A stretch of 64,000 nucleotides of DNA. It comes from Anabaena catenula FACHB-362. GTDB lineage: Bacteria; Cyanobacteriota; Cyanobacteriia; Cyanobacteriales; Nostocaceae. The notes beneath the pieces were generated by a model. The model searched no databases. It was not told the origin of the DNA and saw only the letters and a list, made by a program, of their open reading frames with translations. The stretch's first letter is position 1; the number at the start of each line of letters is the position of its first letter. The position numbers and the translations under genes were made by a program. Shown here one piece after another: positions 27,539 through 37,208 of this stretch. The DNA is taken from assembly GCF_014698735.1 (NCBI RefSeq), contig NZ_JACJTQ010000005.1, positions 1 to 64,000 on the forward strand, written 5' to 3'.

Positions 27539-29173
27539 ATGAAAAAACCTATTTGGAAATTATTGTTCACTTTGCCAATTTTTCTGGGAATACTACTCTT
27601 GCTAGATAGTAAAAAAACTATTGCTAATGAAAAAGCTACTCTAATATTTGCCCAAAACACATTAGAAACTAACGAATCTTCAATTACATCTGTATCCCAA
27701 CTTTCCGATATTCAACCCACTGACTGGGCTTTTCAAGCTTTGCAATCTTTAGTAGAAAAATACGGTTGTATTGTTGGTTATCCTGATAGTCAGTATCGAG
27801 GGAATCGCTCTCTCTCTCGCTATGAATTTGCAGCAGGGTTAAATGCTTGCTTAGATCAAGTTACCAAACTTATTGCATCATCTACAACTAATATTGCTAC
27901 CAAGCAAGATTTAGCAACTCTAGAACGATTAAATGAGGAATTTCGTCCAGAAATAGCTCAATTACGGGGAAGATTAGATAGCTTAGAAGCACGAGCAGCA
28001 GAGATAGAAGCTAATCAATTCTCAACAACAACCAAATTGATAGGTGAAGTTATATTCTTAACAGCTGATACCTTTGGTGACAGAGCGAATAATACTTCTG
28101 CTGATGATACCCAAGATAATACTAATACTTTTTTATCTTACCAAGCTAGGCTTAATTTACAAACTAGCTTTACAGGTAAAGACCAATTAACAACTGGACT
28201 CACAGCCAACAATATCCCTAACTTGGCAAGTAGTACGGGAACGCACATGACTCGGTTTTCCGTAGATAAATCAGCTAACTATACAGATGGTAGCTTATAT
28301 CTTGCCAGCTTATATTATCGTTTCCCAGTCGGCAAAAACGCTACAGTTTGGATAGGACCGAGAACCGTCAATTTTCCGGCGACAACTCCTACATTTAACG
28401 CCTTAAATGGTAGTCCCAGTCAAGGTGGTATTTCTCGGTTTGGACAATTTAACCCGACTGTTTATAGACCTGGCTTTGATGGTGCAGGAGCGGCTATTGC
28501 CTACAAGTTTAACAGTAAATTACAACTAAATTTAAGTTACATTGCTGATAATTTTCAGGCAAATCAACCTGACAATGGACTTTTCAATGATAGTTCCCAA
28601 GCAGCACTGGCTCAACTCACATTCTCTCCTAGTAAGCAATTCGATTTAGGGCTGACTTACACCCGCAAATACTTTCCTACGAATTCTGGAAATAACCTCA
28701 CTGGTGGTACAGGTAGTGCTTTTGCTAGAGACCCCTTCAGACTAAATTCTACAACTGTCTATGCCACAACATCTGATAACTTTGGTTTGCAATTTAATTG
28801 GAAAACCAGTTCTAAGTTTCATTTAGGTGGTTGGTTTGGTTACACCCTTGCTCATCAAGAAGTTGGCGGTGACAATGATGCAACAATTATCAATGGGGCG
28901 CTTACTCTTTCATTTCCTGATTTATTTAAACAAGGTAATGTGGGAGGAATTACTGTCGGAGTTCCACCCAAAGTCACAAGTAATAGTTTTCAGGTAGCTG
29001 GAGAAAGACGAGAAGATAAAGATACATCTTTACACATCGAAACCTTTTATCGTTTTCGAGTAAATGACAATATTAGTGTCACTCCAATTTTTTATCTGAT
29101 TACCACGCCAGAACATAATGCTGCCAATGAACCAATTTGGGTAGGCGCTCTCCGTACCAGCTTTACTTTTTAG
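27539..29173 (+). CDS. SLH-domain OprB-type outer-membrane porin
   Basis: Outer-membrane channel of 544 residues in the cyanobacterial SomA/'iron uptake porin' group. Order: signal peptide (residues 1-30), an SLH domain (about 55-110, LSDIQPTDWAFQALQSLV and YGCIVGYPD), a short coiled coil (ATLERLNEEFRPEIAQLRG), then the OprB beta-barrel ending in Phe (RTSFTF). The ATG at 27539 is preferred over the GTG at 27521. The stop codon abuts a sulfonate-type binding-protein gene, so it very likely provides outer-membrane passage for the same substrates. Sulfur-poor: about 2 Met and 2 Cys. Confidence 0.88.
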   Translation: MKKPIWKLLFTLPIFLGILLLLDSKKTIANEKATLIFAQNTLETNESSITSVSQLSDIQPTDWAFQALQSLVEKYGCIVGYPDSQYRGNRSLSRYEFAAGLNACLDQVTKLIASSTTNIATKQDLATLERLNEEFRPEIAQLRGRLDSLEARAAEIEANQFSTTTKLIGEVIFLTADTFGDRANNTSADDTQDNTNTFLSYQARLNLQTSFTGKDQLTTGLTANNIPNLASSTGTHMTRFSVDKSANYTDGSLYLASLYYRFPVGKNATVWIGPRTVNFPATTPTFNALNGSPSQGGISRFGQFNPTVYRPGFDGAGAAIAYKFNSKLQLNLSYIADNFQANQPDNGLFNDSSQAALAQLTFSPSKQFDLGLTYTRKYFPTNSGNNLTGGTGSAFARDPFRLNSTTVYATTSDNFGLQFNWKTSSKFHLGGWFGYTLAHQEVGGDNDATIINGALTLSFPDLFKQGNVGGITVGVPPKVTSNSFQVAGERREDKDTSLHIETFYRFRVNDNISVTPIFYLITTPEHNAANEPIWVGALRTSFTF

Positions 29174-30304
29174 ATGGATTTACATTACAAAATGTTTGTA
29201 GAGAATTTAATTTTGATGATGAACAGAATTTTTCAGCAGTTAAAAAGATTAATACTTTTTAGACTTGATGGTCAAAAGCAGTTATTATCTGTCAGACAGA
29301 TTCGCATTTTTGGCTCTTTTATTACTGGCTTATGCCTCAGCTTTTTATTTGCGGCTTGCACAGCCAATAATGCCAGTAATAGTATTTCTGTATCTTCTAA
29401 TAATCCAACTCCAGCTAAAGCATCGTTAGTCAGATTTGGCTATCAAAAATCAGCAATTCTTCTTAAAAATAAGGGAGTTTTAGAAAAACGCTTACAACCA
29501 GAAGGAGTATCTGTTCAATGGATTGAATTTCCGGCTGGTCCTCAGCTTTTAGAAGCAATGAATGTTGGTAGTATTGATTTTGGACATACTGGAGAATCAC
29601 CACCAATTTTTGCTCAATCAGCAGGTGCTTCACTCACATATATTGCGGGAATTGCACCAAGTCCCGCAGGTTCAGCAATTTTAGTACCAAAATCATCTTC
29701 TATTCAAAAAATAGCTGATTTGAAAGGTAAAAATATTGCTTTTCAAAAAGGATCGAGCGCTCATTACTTATTAGTACAAATCCTTGAGCAAGCTGGTTTA
29801 AAGTACAGTGAAATTAAACCTATTTATTTGCCACCATCTGATGCCAGAGCAGCTTTTGTCAAGGGAAGTATCGATGCTTGGGTAATCTGGGACCCCTTTT
29901 ATGCGGCAGCAGAAAAAAATACAGATGCTCGTGTTTTAATCGATGGTTCAGCTATTACTAAACAAGGTGGTTATTATTTAGCTAGTCGTCAATTTGCTAC
30001 AGAGCAACCAGTAATTATCAAAGCCATTCTCGAAGAAATTCAAAAATTGGAGGATTGGTCTGATAAAAATCGAGACACTGTAGCAGAAACTCTTTCTCCC
30101 ATTTTAGGTATTGATTTGGAAACCATGAAAAAATCAACCCAAAGAAAGAAATTTGGTATTGTGCAGATTGATGATGCCTTAATTGCCGAACAGCAAAAAG
30201 TTGGAGATAAGTTTTATGAGTTGAAATTGATTCCTAACAAAATTGATGTCAAAGAAGCATTTTTAAACCCAGAACAGTATACAGCTTTTTCGCCTAAAAT
30301 ATAA
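29174..30304 (+). CDS. Sulfonate-type ABC substrate-binding lipoprotein (paralog 3)
   Basis: SsuA/TauA-family binding protein, 376 residues by the longest frame. The lipobox FAAC is near residue 56, so the N-terminus is probably shorter: in-frame ATGs at 29216 and 29219 are plausible starts. Family motifs: VRFGYQKSAILLKNKG, FPAGPQLLEAMNVG, GESPPIFAQSAG, FQKGSSAHYLL and an intact DAWVIWDP ligand motif. It is transcribed directly after the porin with no gap. Confidence 0.88.
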   Translation: MDLHYKMFVENLILMMNRIFQQLKRLILFRLDGQKQLLSVRQIRIFGSFITGLCLSFLFAACTANNASNSISVSSNNPTPAKASLVRFGYQKSAILLKNKGVLEKRLQPEGVSVQWIEFPAGPQLLEAMNVGSIDFGHTGESPPIFAQSAGASLTYIAGIAPSPAGSAILVPKSSSIQKIADLKGKNIAFQKGSSAHYLLVQILEQAGLKYSEIKPIYLPPSDARAAFVKGSIDAWVIWDPFYAAAEKNTDARVLIDGSAITKQGGYYLASRQFATEQPVIIKAILEEIQKLEDWSDKNRDTVAETLSPILGIDLETMKKSTQRKKFGIVQIDDALIAEQQKVGDKFYELKLIPNKIDVKEAFLNPEQYTAFSPKI

Positions 30305-30356
30305 ATTAGGAATGGAAAAGAAGAATTATCAACCACTGACTAATGACTAATTAATT

Positions 30357-31178
30357 ATGAACAATCCTACTGATTCACTCAAGCATCGTTATGGGTTAGA
30401 AGCATTTAGTACTAATCTGCCTTGGAATGATACTTTAGCCACGTTGTTATCCCATCGTTCAATTCGTGCATATCTTACAGATGCTTTACCATCAGGAACT
30501 TTAGAAATTTTAATTGCTGCTGCACAATCTGCTTCTAGTTCTTCTAATCTCCAAACTTGGAGTGTAGTAGCAGTAGAAGATGAAAATCGCAAAGAAGAAT
30601 TATCAAAACTAGCTAATAATCAAGCACATATTCGCCAATGTCCCTTGTTTCTTGTGTGGTTAGCAGATTTAGCTAGACTAACTCATATTGCCGAAAGTCG
30701 CGGACTACCCCATGAGGGTTTAGATTATTTAGAAATGTTTCTGGTGGCAGCGATAGATGCAGCATTAGCAGCGCAAAATGCTGTAGTAGCAGCAGAATCT
30801 CTTGGTTTAGCAACTGTGTATATTGGTGCATTGCGGAATAAACCACAGGAGGTAGCACAGGTACTCAATTTACCTCCTCATGTAGTTGCAGTGTTTGGAT
30901 TATGTATTGGTTATCCTGATCCCATTGTGAATGTAGGTATTAAACCACGTTTGCCTCAATCGGTAGTCCTACATCGGGAAACTTATCAACTTGCAGAACA
31001 AGATCAGGGAATTTCTCTTTACAATCAAATTATGAAAGATTTTTATGCTTCACAGAATATGAATATTCCTGGTGATTGGTCAGAACATTCTAGTAAACGG
31101 GTAGCAACTGCTGAGTCTTTATCTGGTCGAGATAGGTTGCAGGAAGTTTTGAAGAATTTGGGTTTTGAATTACGTTAA
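30357..31178 (+). CDS. Nitroreductase-family NADPH-dependent flavin oxidoreductase
   Basis: FMN-containing reductase of 273 residues in the NfsA/FRP-like group. Visible: SHRSIRAYLTDALP (FMN-phosphate contact), AAQSASSSSNLQTW, and NAVVAAESLGLATVYIGALRN. It follows the porin and binding-protein genes by 52 bp and probably shares their transcript. It could supply reduced flavin to monooxygenases of the island or act on a sulfonated nitroaromatic; both are inference. Confidence 0.85.
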   Translation: MNNPTDSLKHRYGLEAFSTNLPWNDTLATLLSHRSIRAYLTDALPSGTLEILIAAAQSASSSSNLQTWSVVAVEDENRKEELSKLANNQAHIRQCPLFLVWLADLARLTHIAESRGLPHEGLDYLEMFLVAAIDAALAAQNAVVAAESLGLATVYIGALRNKPQEVAQVLNLPPHVVAVFGLCIGYPDPIVNVGIKPRLPQSVVLHRETYQLAEQDQGISLYNQIMKDFYASQNMNIPGDWSEHSSKRVATAESLSGRDRLQEVLKNLGFELR

Positions 31179-31188
31179 ATGACCAAAT

Positions 31189-31226
31189 AATTCGTAATTC
31201 GTAATTCGTAATTCGTAATTCGTAAT
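31189..31226. repeat. ATTCGTA tandem array
   Basis: About five tandem 7-bp ATTCGTA units directly after the nitroreductase gene. The reverse complement family (ATTACGA) appears at about 62402-62428. Confidence 0.7.
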
Positions 31227-31546
31227 TATAGCAACTGTCAAGGTGGTTAGGACACCAACTGTAGTGCTAACGCACAGCGTAAGCCATAAGTACCTCGACA
31301 GGATTAATTACACGGTTTGTTTTCCTGTTAAGAGTTCCCTCTCTCCACTAATGAATTTAATTTTGTCCGACTACTTATATAAAACCTAGACATCAAAAGA
31401 CTTCTCAGACTATCACCTATTACTGGCTATAAAGGAGTACAATCTCCTCACTGATTGCAACTACGAATTACTTTGACTCTTCAATAGAAATTATTTAACT
31501 TGACGTGAGCAATTAATTAGTTAATGGTCAACATTTTTAATGTTGT

Positions 31547-31576
31547 AAATCCCCATAGATAAGTGGGGATTTTTTT
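31547..31576 (+). terminator. Rho-independent terminator
   Basis: AAATCCCC, 10-nt loop, GGGGATTT followed by TTTT. A well-formed intrinsic terminator 370 bp after the nitroreductase stop and just before the ssuB promoter region. Confidence 0.8.
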
Positions 31577-31634
31577 GTACATTTATTCTAAAAAATACTT
31601 GCATTTTTAATCTAATTGTGCAAAACTAAAAAAG

Positions 31635-31662
31635 CTACGGTATTCCTACCGATTTAACGTAG
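31635..31662 (+). promoter_or_regulatory. 28-bp dyad operator candidate, site 7
   Basis: CTACGGTAT-N10-TTAACGTAG with CTACCGAT in the spacer. It lies between the terminator and ssuB, 274 bp upstream of the ssuB start. Confidence 0.55.
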
Positions 31663-31936
31663 ATTATGCCCAGCACAGAGTTGAATAGCAAGCATATTGG
31701 TATCATATCAGTGCCAGATGCTTGTTTACTAAAGCTTTTGCTTAAAAGACGCTCAAGCAAATTGAGAAATCAGTGTTTGTCAACTTACAGGTGTTCTCAA
31801 GCTGAAAAATAAATAAACACTAGATAAACATTGTAAAAACTTTGGTTGTAAAGAACATTACACGAGCGCTGCTAATTTTTAGTTAACAGACTTGCTTAAC
31901 TGACTAGTAAAAAATCTAAAACGAGAGGTTTTGAAT

Positions 31937-32746
31937 ATGACTAATAAAATAAAAGGAATGCAACTAAATCTTCAAGGTCTGAGAAAGTCTTTTGGAAACA
32001 AAACTGTTTTACAAGGAATTGATTTGGAGATTCAGCCTGGAGAATTTGTAGCCATTGTAGGTCGGAGTGGCTGTGGTAAAAGTACAATGTTGCGCTTAGT
32101 TGCTGGGCTAGATGCTCCCAGTGAAGGCAATGTTTTATTGAATGGTCAATATACTGAACAGCGTATTAATCCAACTATCCGCATGATGTTTCAAGATGCG
32201 AGATTGTTACCTTGGCAACGAGTTTTGGCAAATGTGGAGCTAGGTTTATTAGGTTCTAACTCTAAAGTTTATGCCAAACAAACAGCCTTAAAAGTGTTAA
32301 GAGAAGTGGGCTTAGAAGACCGCGCTCATGAATGGCCTTCCGTCCTTTCTGGTGGACAACGGCAACGGGTAGCTTTAGCTAGGGCGTTGGCTAGTAAACC
32401 TTCTTTATTATTGTTAGATGAACCATTGGGCGCATTAGATGCCCTCACCAGAATTGAAATGCAGCAATTATTAGAACGTTTGTGGCAGGAACAGGGATTT
32501 ACAGCATTGTTAATTACCCATGATGTCGAAGAAGCAGTTGTACTTGCAGACCGAGTAGTTTTGATTGAAAACGGTCAAATCAGTATGAATGTGGAAATTG
32601 ACCTCCCACGACCACGGGCTAGAGGAAACGCGAAGTTTGCGAAAACTGTGGAGAGTATTTTAGACAGAGTCATGGGTAAGCAAGAATTGACACAAAAAGA
32701 ATTAGTAGCAGAATCTTCTTATTTCTTAAGTTCAGTTTCTGCATAA
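31937..32746 (+). CDS. ssuB: Sulfonate ABC transporter ATP-binding protein
   Basis: ATPase of the sulfonate/taurine/nitrate ABC importer family, about 269 residues. Walker [10 protein letters not shown] (near residue 40), Q-loop [11 protein letters not shown], signature LSGGQRQR, Walker B LLLLDEP and H-loop ITHD are all present. The ATG at 31937 has GAGAGG 8 bp upstream; a TTG at 31931 is in frame but less likely. It is the only importer ATPase of this type in the window, so it may power all five binding proteins. Confidence 0.93.
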   Translation: MTNKIKGMQLNLQGLRKSFGNKTVLQGIDLEIQPGEFVAIVGRSGCGKSTMLRLVAGLDAPSEGNVLLNGQYTEQRINPTIRMMFQDARLLPWQRVLANVELGLLGSNSKVYAKQTALKVLREVGLEDRAHEWPSVLSGGQRQRVALARALASKPSLLLLDEPLGALDALTRIEMQQLLERLWQEQGFTALLITHDVEEAVVLADRVVLIENGQISMNVEIDLPRPRARGNAKFAKTVESILDRVMGKQELTQKELVAESSYFLSSVSA

Positions 32747-32954
32747 ATTTCGTTATTAGTTCCTTATTAGAAAGTATTTGGAGACAACATTATGACTATC
32801 ATCCTATAACGTCTTCAATAAATAAAACTTTCATAAATATGGACAAAATAGTAAAGCATTAATAGAGCAGTTGGCGGATAATTCATTGCCATCTCAATTT
32901 CTTAAATAGCTGGCAATTTTGTAACCTACTCCACAAAGAAAAGGTAATTTAATC

Positions 32955-34076
32955 ATGACAAATTGGGAAGATAAATTTGCATCATGGAAAAGCCGACGGA
33001 TTACTCGTCGTCACGCCGTATTTGCTTTTGGCTATAGCTTAGTCCTATCAACTACACTGTTTAGTTGCAGCACTCCACAAAATAACAATCAGCAACAAGC
33101 CAATTCATCTACATCCAACATAACTAATACAGCGAGTACATCTACCTCTAGTGATAGCACTAGTAAAAAAGTAGTCAGAATTGTTCGTTCTAAACAACTC
33201 ACAGCCTTAGCAGTTTTAGAAAAACAAGGTACTCTTGAAAAACGATTAGAACCTCTAGGTTACAAAGTCGAATGGCCTGAATTTGCCGCTGGACCTCAAC
33301 AGCTAGAAGCTTTAAATGCAGGTGGACTTGATATTGCTTCCACCGCAGAATCACCCCCTGTGTTTTCTCAAGCTGCTGGAACACCTCTTGTATACTTAGC
33401 TGCGAATTCTTCTGATGGTAAGGCAGTTTCTCTTTTAGTTCCTGTCAATTCTCCAGTTAAAAGTTTCAAAGATTTGAAAGGTAAAAAAATTGCTTTCCAA
33501 AAAGCATCTATCGGTCATTACTTAACAGTGCGAGCCGTAGAAAAAGAAGGGCTAAAACTTAGTGATGTAGAGTCAGTTTTTCTAGCACCTCCTGATGCTA
33601 ATGCAGCGTTTAGCCAAGGTAAAGTAGATGCTTGGTTTATCTGGGACCCTTTTGTCACTAGAAATGAACAAAATAAAGTAGGAAGAGTACTAATAGATGG
33701 TAGTGGTGGATTGCGAGATACTAACAATTTTTACACTACAAATCGCAAATTCTATGAAGAAAACCCTGAAGTAATTAAAGTATTTTTGGACGAACTAGAG
33801 AAAGCACAAGTCTGGTCTAAAAATCACCCCAAAGAAATTGCTCAATTGCTCACCTCCGCAACTCAGCTTGATGTACCAACTTTGGAAAAAATGCACAGTA
33901 AATATGATTTTGCATTAGTGCCAATCACCGAAGAAATTATCAAAAAGCAACAACAAGTCGCTGATAAATGGTTAAGTCTAGGATTAATACCCAAAAAAGT
34001 AAATGTCAGAGATGGGTTTTTAACTCCTGAGCAATATGCCGAAATTACTCCCAAAGAAGTACTTGCTAAAAAATAG
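32955..34076 (+). CDS. ssuA: Aliphatic-sulfonate ABC substrate-binding lipoprotein (paralog 4)
   Basis: SsuA-family protein, 373 residues, with a basic N-terminus (SRRITRRHAVF), hydrophobic stretch and lipobox LFSC near residue 38, then a Ser/Thr/Asn-rich linker. Core motifs: VVRIVRSKQLTALAVLEKQG, FAAGPQQLEALNAGGLDIASTAESPP, FQKASIGHYLT and DAWFIWDP. It sits between ssuB and a TauD-like gene. The usual ESP pair of the family is intact, so a classical sulfonate ligand is plausible. Confidence 0.9.
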   Translation: MTNWEDKFASWKSRRITRRHAVFAFGYSLVLSTTLFSCSTPQNNNQQQANSSTSNITNTASTSTSSDSTSKKVVRIVRSKQLTALAVLEKQGTLEKRLEPLGYKVEWPEFAAGPQQLEALNAGGLDIASTAESPPVFSQAAGTPLVYLAANSSDGKAVSLLVPVNSPVKSFKDLKGKKIAFQKASIGHYLTVRAVEKEGLKLSDVESVFLAPPDANAAFSQGKVDAWFIWDPFVTRNEQNKVGRVLIDGSGGLRDTNNFYTTNRKFYEENPEVIKVFLDELEKAQVWSKNHPKEIAQLLTSATQLDVPTLEKMHSKYDFALVPITEEIIKKQQQVADKWLSLGLIPKKVNVRDGFLTPEQYAEITPKEVLAKK

Positions 34077-34115
34077 CACTTTTTCCATAACATTTTAAAT
34101 CTTTAATTTTTGATT

Positions 34116-34979
34116 ATGCCAACACTCACTTTAACCAACTTTGAAATTACTCCCATTAATGCACCATTAGGCGCAATCGTAACTGGATTAGATGCTAGAA
34201 ACCCTCTTGCACCTGAAGTAATTTTACAGCTTAAACAAGCATTACGTGATTATCATATTCTCATCTTCAAAAATCAAAATCTTAATGATGAGCAATTCTT
34301 GAATTTTGCGTTTAACTTTGGTTCACTATTTGTGCCACCTGATGATATTCCAGTTCTAGCTTCTCAGCCAGGAATAACACCAGTTATAATTCCTGTTTCT
34401 AACGTTGATGGTGGTTATACAGGCACAGGTGAATTAGCTTTTCATTCTGATCACAAATGGACACCCTATCCTTCTAGTGGTTCTCTACTTTATGCTTTAG
34501 AAGTTCCATCTAAAGGTGGAGATACTTCTTGGTTAAATCTGATTTCAGCTTATGAAACTTTGGATGAATTTACAAAGCGCAGAATTGCAGATTTGCAGTT
34601 GATTACTTATAATCCATTTTTAAATAAACCAGGTGTGCCACGTTCAAAATATCGTCATGATCAGAGTATTCCCCTAATTAGTCCTGTCTTTCCTCATCCA
34701 TTAGTAAGAACGCATCCAGAAAGTGGTAAAAAGATTTTATATCTAGATTACACCACTGAAGTTGAAGTTGTCGGTTTAGATCCCCAAGAAGGTTCAGAAT
34801 TAATTGAACAGTTGAGAGAACATCTTCACCAGCCGCAGTTTTATTATCAACATCAATGGTCTGTAGGCGATATTGTCTACTGGGATAATCAATCTACTTT
34901 GCATTACCGCCAAGCTTTTGATCCTAATCAACGTCGAGTGATGAAACGGATTAGTTTAGCGGGTAGTCGCCCATTTTAG
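34116..34979 (+). CDS. TauD/TfdA-family Fe(II)/2-oxoglutarate dioxygenase
   Basis: Non-haem iron oxygenase, 287 residues from the ATG at 34116. The facial triad is visible as HSDHKW (H-x-D) near residue 110 and the distal His in LHYRQAF, with the 2-oxoglutarate-binding Arg in NQRRVMKR and RTHPESGKK before it. Family members release sulfite from taurine or alkanesulfonates, or cleave sulfate esters (AtsK). Its position inside ssuB-ssuA-X-ssuA-ssuC supports desulfonation of an imported compound. Two Met and no Cys. Confidence 0.9.
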   Translation: MPTLTLTNFEITPINAPLGAIVTGLDARNPLAPEVILQLKQALRDYHILIFKNQNLNDEQFLNFAFNFGSLFVPPDDIPVLASQPGITPVIIPVSNVDGGYTGTGELAFHSDHKWTPYPSSGSLLYALEVPSKGGDTSWLNLISAYETLDEFTKRRIADLQLITYNPFLNKPGVPRSKYRHDQSIPLISPVFPHPLVRTHPESGKKILYLDYTTEVEVVGLDPQEGSELIEQLREHLHQPQFYYQHQWSVGDIVYWDNQSTLHYRQAFDPNQRRVMKRISLAGSRPF

Positions 34980-35056
34980 ATTCTGTGTTTTAGCGACATA
35001 ATTAGCAACATAATTTATCCACTGACAAATATAAAATCTAAAGAGGAAGCATAATC

Positions 35057-36100
35057 ATGAATTTTCAGCTACCACAAAGCACAATTCTACATAAATTTGT
35101 TCAATATTCAGCATTAGCTTTAGTTTTTATTTCTGCTCCAATTGCTAGTAATATAGTTCAAGCTCAAAACACGACTTCTGTTAATAAAACAGGTATTAAA
35201 ACAAAAATAGTGCGACTTGCTTATCAAACTTCTGGGGATATTGTTAAGATCAAAGGAGTAATAGATAAGCGTCTGAAGCCGTTAGGTGTCAAGATAGAAT
35301 GGTCTCCATTTCCTGCTGGACCACAACTAATGGAAGCAATGAATGCCAACAGAGTTGATATTGGTTCTGTCGGAGAAACACCGCCTATATTTGCCCAAGC
35401 TGCTGGCGCTCAACTTGCTTATATTGCTGGACGTAAACCCAGTAAGGGCGAAGGTAGTGCCATTGTTGTCCAGAAAGATTCTCCTATTAAAACAGTCAAG
35501 GATCTGAAAGGGAAGAAAGTTGTTTTTCAAAAGGGATCTGCATCACATTATTTACTACTCAGAGCATTAGCAGAAGTAGGTTTAAAATATAGCGATATTC
35601 AAGCAGTTAGTTTAACTCCTGCTGAAGCCCGTGATGCTTTTATTCAAAAGAAAATTGATGCTTGGGTAGCTTGGGACCCTTCTATTGCCTTCGTCCAAAA
35701 AACTGCTAATGCTCGTGTTTTGAGAAATGCTTCAGGAATTGCTACTCAGGGTGGTTTTTATATGGCTAGACGTAGTTTTGCCGTTGACAACCCGGAAGTT
35801 GTGCGAATAATTTTAGAAGAAGTAGATAAGTTAGGAGAATGGGCAGAATCTAATCCTAATGAGGTTGTGAAAATTCTTGCACCTGAATTAAAACTTGATC
35901 CGTCACTATTAGGAGTAGTAGTTCGTAGACGTACATTCCGTATCCGCCCAATTAACTCATCTCTGATTGCTGAACAACAACGTATTGCTGATTTGTTTTA
36001 TAAAGAAGGAGTTATTCCTAAAAAGATTGCCATTAGAGAATCGGTTTTAACTTCTCAACAGTATGCAGCTATTACACCACAAAGAATTAGTAAAAAATAA
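35057..36100 (+). CDS. ssuA: Aliphatic-sulfonate ABC substrate-binding protein (paralog 5)
   Basis: SsuA-family protein of 347 residues with a cleavable signal peptide (to VQAQ). Core: VRLAYQTSGDIVKIKG, FPAGPQLMEAMNANRVDIG, VGETPPIFAQAAG, FQKGSASHYLL and DAWVAWDP. No Cys. It is much closer to the 9822 protein than to the neighbouring paralogs, pointing to a duplication. GAGGAAG precedes the ATG. It is followed by the permease gene after an 82-bp gap containing a GGTGG/CCACC hairpin (about 36129-36146). Confidence 0.9.
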   Translation: MNFQLPQSTILHKFVQYSALALVFISAPIASNIVQAQNTTSVNKTGIKTKIVRLAYQTSGDIVKIKGVIDKRLKPLGVKIEWSPFPAGPQLMEAMNANRVDIGSVGETPPIFAQAAGAQLAYIAGRKPSKGEGSAIVVQKDSPIKTVKDLKGKKVVFQKGSASHYLLLRALAEVGLKYSDIQAVSLTPAEARDAFIQKKIDAWVAWDPSIAFVQKTANARVLRNASGIATQGGFYMARRSFAVDNPEVVRIILEEVDKLGEWAESNPNEVVKILAPELKLDPSLLGVVVRRRTFRIRPINSSLIAEQQRIADLFYKEGVIPKKIAIRESVLTSQQYAAITPQRISKK

Positions 36101-36182
36101 CCTGTATTTGTTCTAATTCTTCCGTTAGAAGGGTGGCTAAAACCCACCATTAATTATCCTCCTCATTACTTAATAAGTTGTT

Positions 36183-37028
36183 ATGAAACTTTCTTCTTCA
36201 TCTACAAGTTTTTCATCACGCCATACAACAAGAAAGAAGAAATTCCATTTTAAGTTTATAAAGAATCGCTATTTTCAATCATTCATCCCTTGGGCTGTAC
36301 CGATAACAATAATTATATTATGGCAATTCTTGTCTGCTATTGGTTTTATTCCCACGAGAATATTACCAGCACCTTTAGCAGTTGTTAGTGCTGCTATTAA
36401 ATTGGCTCAAACGGGTGAACTTTTCAGAAATATTGGTATTAGTTCTCTACGGGCAATATCTGGTTTTTTACTGGGAGGGAGTATAGGCTTTAGTTTAGGT
36501 TTACTTAATGGTATTTCTCCAATTGCTGAAAAGTTGTTAGATACATCCCTGCAAATGCTTCGCAACATTCCTAACTTAGCATTAATTCCCCTGGTAATTT
36601 TGTGGTTTGGTATTGGCGATGAGGCGAGATTATTTCTTGTATCTTTGGGTGTAATGTTTCCCATTTATTTAAATACTTTTCATGGTATTCGCAGTGTTGA
36701 CCACGGATTGATTGAAATGGGTAAAATTTACGGTTTAAATACTTGGGGTTTATTCTGGCGAATTATTCTCCCAGGGGCTATGTCTTCGATTTTGGTGGGT
36801 GTGCGCTTTTCTTTAGGGATTATGTGGTTGACACTCATTGTCGCGGAAACAATTGCTGCTGATTCTGGAATTGGTTATATGGCAACGAATGCTAGAGAAT
36901 TTATGCAAACTGATATTGTAGTCTTGAGCATTTTAATATATGCCTTATTCGGCAAGCTGGCTGATATAGTTGCTAAAGCTTTGGAGAATTACTGGTTGCA
37001 GTGGAACCCCAGTTATTTAAAGGGTTAA
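36183..37028 (+). CDS. ssuC: Sulfonate ABC transporter permease
   Basis: Inner-membrane subunit of 281 residues with about six hydrophobic helices after a basic cytosolic N-terminus. The EAA-like coupling loop is MGKIYGLNTWGLFWRIILPG, which would dock onto SsuB. Only permease of this family in the window. Spacing of 82 bp from the preceding binding-protein gene and the hairpin there could tune its expression relative to the abundant binding protein. Confidence 0.93.
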   Translation: MKLSSSSTSFSSRHTTRKKKFHFKFIKNRYFQSFIPWAVPITIIILWQFLSAIGFIPTRILPAPLAVVSAAIKLAQTGELFRNIGISSLRAISGFLLGGSIGFSLGLLNGISPIAEKLLDTSLQMLRNIPNLALIPLVILWFGIGDEARLFLVSLGVMFPIYLNTFHGIRSVDHGLIEMGKIYGLNTWGLFWRIILPGAMSSILVGVRFSLGIMWLTLIVAETIAADSGIGYMATNAREFMQTDIVVLSILIYALFGKLADIVAKALENYWLQWNPSYLKG

Positions 37029-37138
37029 GGCAATGTCAAATCTAAATCCACATATAACCGATAAAGTTACGGTGCTTTTTTATAAAAGTATTGCTTTTCT
37101 GAACTCATCATGTAATAATCTTAAACATCACATACATA

Positions 37139-37166
37139 CTACGGTTAATCGATAGATTTTTTGTAA
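37139..37166 (+). promoter_or_regulatory. 28-bp dyad operator candidate, site 8
   Basis: CTACGGTTA-N10-TTTTTTGTAA with ATCGATAGA in the middle. It ends 42 bp before the ssuD ATG, suggesting ssuDE has its own regulated promoter inside the ssu cluster. Confidence 0.5.
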
Positions 37167-37208
37167 ATAAAGAATTTAAAAGTTTTACAGCCACCTTAAA
37201 TAAGAACC

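Larger units (their letters stand above)
31179..31936. other. Long intergenic region with repeats, terminator and operator
   Basis: About 750 bp without a credible gene. In order: a pentameric-looking ATTCGTA array (about 31189-31226), the GGTGGTTAGGACACCAA dispersed repeat (31227-31260), a terminator (31547-31576), the dyad (31635-31662) and the ssuB leader with ribosome site GAGAGG. The part between about 31320 and 31546 could hold a small RNA ending at the terminator. Confidence 0.5.
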
